Shown: piece after piece, positions 5,470 to 6,427 of the stretch
Position numbering within the stretch: position 1 is the stretch's first letter
Layout of the letters: each line of letters starts with the position of its first letter
Assembly: GCA_947458345.1 (NCBI GenBank)
Contig: CANHBU010000116.1
Coordinates: 1-6,427 of the forward strand
Reading direction: 5' to 3'
DNA: 6,427 bases
From: Comamonadaceae bacterium
Lineage (GTDB): Bacteria; Pseudomonadota; Gammaproteobacteria; Burkholderiales; Burkholderiaceae_C
Position numbers and translations under genes: made by a program
The notes under the pieces: generated by a model
Told to the model about the DNA's origin: nothing
What the model saw: only the letters and a program-made list of their open reading frames with translations
Databases searched by the model: none

Positions 5470-6236
5470 ATGCCGGGCACAGTGCGCCTGGCGGCATCCC
5501 CCTGGAGGCAGACCAGGGCCAGCCAGGTCTGCAGGGCATCCACATCCAGGGGCTTGACAAAGTACCTCTCGAAACCCGCCCGAGCGGCCGCCTGGCGGTC
5601 GCGGCTTTGGTTGTAAGCGGTCACGGCAGCCAGGCGCAGCTGACGGGCACCGGGCAAGTGCCGCAGAGCTCGGGCCAGGTCGTAGCCGTCCATGCCGGGC
5701 AGGCCGATATCGAGCAGGGCCAGCTGCGGCTCAAAGCTGCGGGCCCGCTCGATCGCCTCCAGGGGATCGGTCGCCACCAGGACCTCATGGCCCAGGCTGC
5801 GCACGAACAGGCCCAGCAGGCGGCCTGCATCGCAGTTGTCATCGACCACCAAGATGCGCAAGCTGGCCGTCTCTGGGATCTGCTGCGGCACCTGCCCACC
5901 ACGGGCTCCACTGGCCTGCCCCTCTTCGAGCGCAAGGCTCAGTTGCGGATCGGCCAGCGGCTGCGCTGCGGCCTCGTCGAGGGCAAAGCCCGAGGGCCAC
6001 GGCAAGGCGGCGTCATGGCTGGCGCGCACCAGCTCGTCAATGCGCGCACGCAGTCGCGCGGCATTTCGCTCGATCACGATGGCCAGCTGGCGCACCTGCT
6101 CGGCAGGGGGCTGGCGCACCAGCAACTCGGCTGCGGCGGCAATCGGCGCCAGCGGGTTGCGTAGCTCGTGCGCCAACCAGGTGGCCAGCTCGCCAGCGCG
6201 GGCCGTCGGTGGTGCAGAGGTGGGGATGGGTGTCAT
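5466..6236 (-). CDS. HisKA-receiver fusion protein lacking the ATPase domain
   Basis: A 256-residue protein. After a Pro/Thr-rich start, ELATWLAHELRNPLAPI (16-32) is the H-box of a histidine kinase with phospho-acceptor H23, and RNAARLRARIDELVRAS (57-73) matches the second helix of that dimerisation domain. A Gly/Gln/Ala-rich linker (about 80-124) follows, then a canonical receiver: LVVDDN (129-134, D132 and D133), LLDIGLPGMDGYDL (174-187, phospho-acceptor D176), T206 and K228 (YFVKPLD, 225-231). The HATPase_c module that normally lies between the two is absent; no N, G1 or G2 box is seen in the linker. It therefore cannot phosphorylate itself and would need a kinase in trans, perhaps acting as a phosphotransfer or phosphate-sink protein. 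ATG 6236 was chosen because AGGAG lies 9 nt upstream (6250..6246); a GTG six codons earlier overlaps that site. No membrane segment or DNA-binding domain is present. It may be an internally deleted hybrid kinase. Confidence 0.88.
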   Translation of the reverse strand: MTPIPTSAPPTARAGELATWLAHELRNPLAPIAAAAELLVRQPPAEQVRQLAIVIERNAARLRARIDELVRASHDAALPWPSGFALDEAAAQPLADPQLSLALEEGQASGARGGQVPQQIPETASLRILVVDDNCDAGRLLGLFVRSLGHEVLVATDPLEAIERARSFEPQLALLDIGLPGMDGYDLARALRHLPGARQLRLAAVTAYNQSRDRQAAARAGFERYFVKPLDVDALQTWLALVCLQGDAARRTVPGI

Positions 6237-6340
6237 GTTGAAGCTCTCCTGCACTCAGCATAAAGAAGAGCGCTCGCGCTGGCTCGTCCGTTTTGTAACA
6301 AGCCGTAACCCGAAGCTGCGCCGTGCAGGAGGCGGGACAG
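6237..6340. other. Divergent intergenic region between HisKA-REC gene and right-edge gene
   Basis: This 104-nt stretch contains both ribosome-binding sites (AGGAG for the minus gene, AGGAGG for the plus gene) and the GTAAC direct repeat between them. TATGCT on the minus strand (6262..6257) resembles a -10 but lies too close to the ribosome-binding site to be convincing. Nothing else is evident. Confidence 0.4.
6291..6309. promoter_or_regulatory. GTAAC direct repeat with 10-bp spacing in a divergent intergenic region
   Basis: GTAAC occurs at 6295-6299 and again at 6305-6309, exactly one helical turn apart, a layout typical of sites bound by OmpR/PhoB-family dimers. The left copy lies in TTTTGTAACA (6291-6300), whose reverse complement TGTTACAAAA nearly equals the element at 5193-5202. 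The site is 54 nt upstream of the HisKA-REC start and 31 nt upstream of the predicted plus-strand start at 6341, so it could control either. No strong sigma-70 hexamers accompany it. The regulator is not known. Confidence 0.4.
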
Positions 6341-6427
6341 ATGAGCGCGGCTGCGCAGCGCGGCGGCGATCGCTGCCTTGCGCGTTTGGGCGCTTTGATC
6401 GGTCCCGGCCGCCAAGACAGTGCCTGC
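6341..6427 (+). CDS. 5' end of a plus-strand gene, product unknown (cut by right edge)
   Basis: An open frame of 29 codons (beginning MSAAAQRGGD) starts with ATG at 6341 and is still open at the window end. A consensus AGGAGG (6327-6332) lies 8 nt upstream, the best ribosome-binding site in the window, which is the main reason for calling it. It would be divergent from the HisKA-REC gene, with a 104-nt shared promoter region. The visible residues contain no recognisable motif, signal peptide or membrane segment, so no function is offered. The chief doubt is its short visible length. Confidence 0.5.
   Translation, partial: MSAAAQRGGDRCLARLGALIGPGRQDSAC

Noticed and set aside
6350..6359. 10-bp palindrome GCTGCGCAGC
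   Set aside because: Short self-complementary GC strings are frequent in this DNA, and it lies within the proposed right-edge coding start; no function is indicated.
6233..6427. Minus-strand frame open from the right edge whose TGA overlaps the HisKA-REC ATG (ATGA)
   Set aside because: The overlap looks like translational coupling, but the last third uses rare codons (TTA, CGA, AGG, AGA), covers the GTAAC repeat and ribosome-binding site, and shows no domain. It also conflicts with the better-supported plus-strand start at 6341. Kept only as a remote alternative.

Overview
The window looks like chromosomal DNA from a high-GC betaproteobacterium, most likely Burkholderiales (Comamonadaceae or a relative). 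The basis is the strongly GC-biased codon use and the gene families present, which I recall mainly from Burkholderiales catabolic clusters. No RNA gene, insertion sequence, CRISPR array or replication origin is visible.

Left and centre (1-4604, all on the minus strand): a five-gene block read right to left. It holds a PheA/TfdB-type FAD-dependent aromatic hydroxylase (4604..2955), a 73-residue DUF2783-type protein (2943..2722), a VOC/glyoxalase-fold metalloprotein (2706..2161), a metallo-beta-lactamase-fold protein with a degenerate metal site (2127..1159), and an atypical crotonase-family enoyl-CoA hydratase/isomerase (from 1028 off the left edge). The first four are 11, 15 and 33 nt apart, so they are almost certainly one operon. 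The crotonase follows after 130 nt and probably belongs to it. Together they suggest oxidation of an aromatic or similar ring compound followed by processing of a thioester, but the substrate cannot be read from the sequence.

Right side (4677-6427): a small regulatory neighbourhood. A stand-alone receiver-domain protein (5066..4677, probable TTG start) lies 72 nt upstream of the hydroxylase on the same strand. Its phospho-acceptor Asp is replaced by Glu and one acidic-pocket Asp by Gly. A second minus-strand gene (6236..5466) encodes a histidine-kinase dimerisation/phosphoacceptor domain joined directly to a canonical receiver, with no ATPase domain. Between them a small plus-strand gene (5236..5469) is predicted; its stop codon overlaps the stop of the HisKA-REC gene. 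At the right edge a further plus-strand gene appears to start at 6341 behind a consensus ribosome-binding site. Both intergenic regions between divergent genes carry a TGTWACAAAA element, and the right one has a GTAAC direct repeat with 10-bp periodicity.

The most unusual content is the pair of incomplete or altered two-component proteins beside a catabolic operon, and the two enzymes in that operon (MBL and crotonase) that keep their fold signatures but lack residues normally needed for the textbook reaction. How the regulators relate to the operon is inference from position only.
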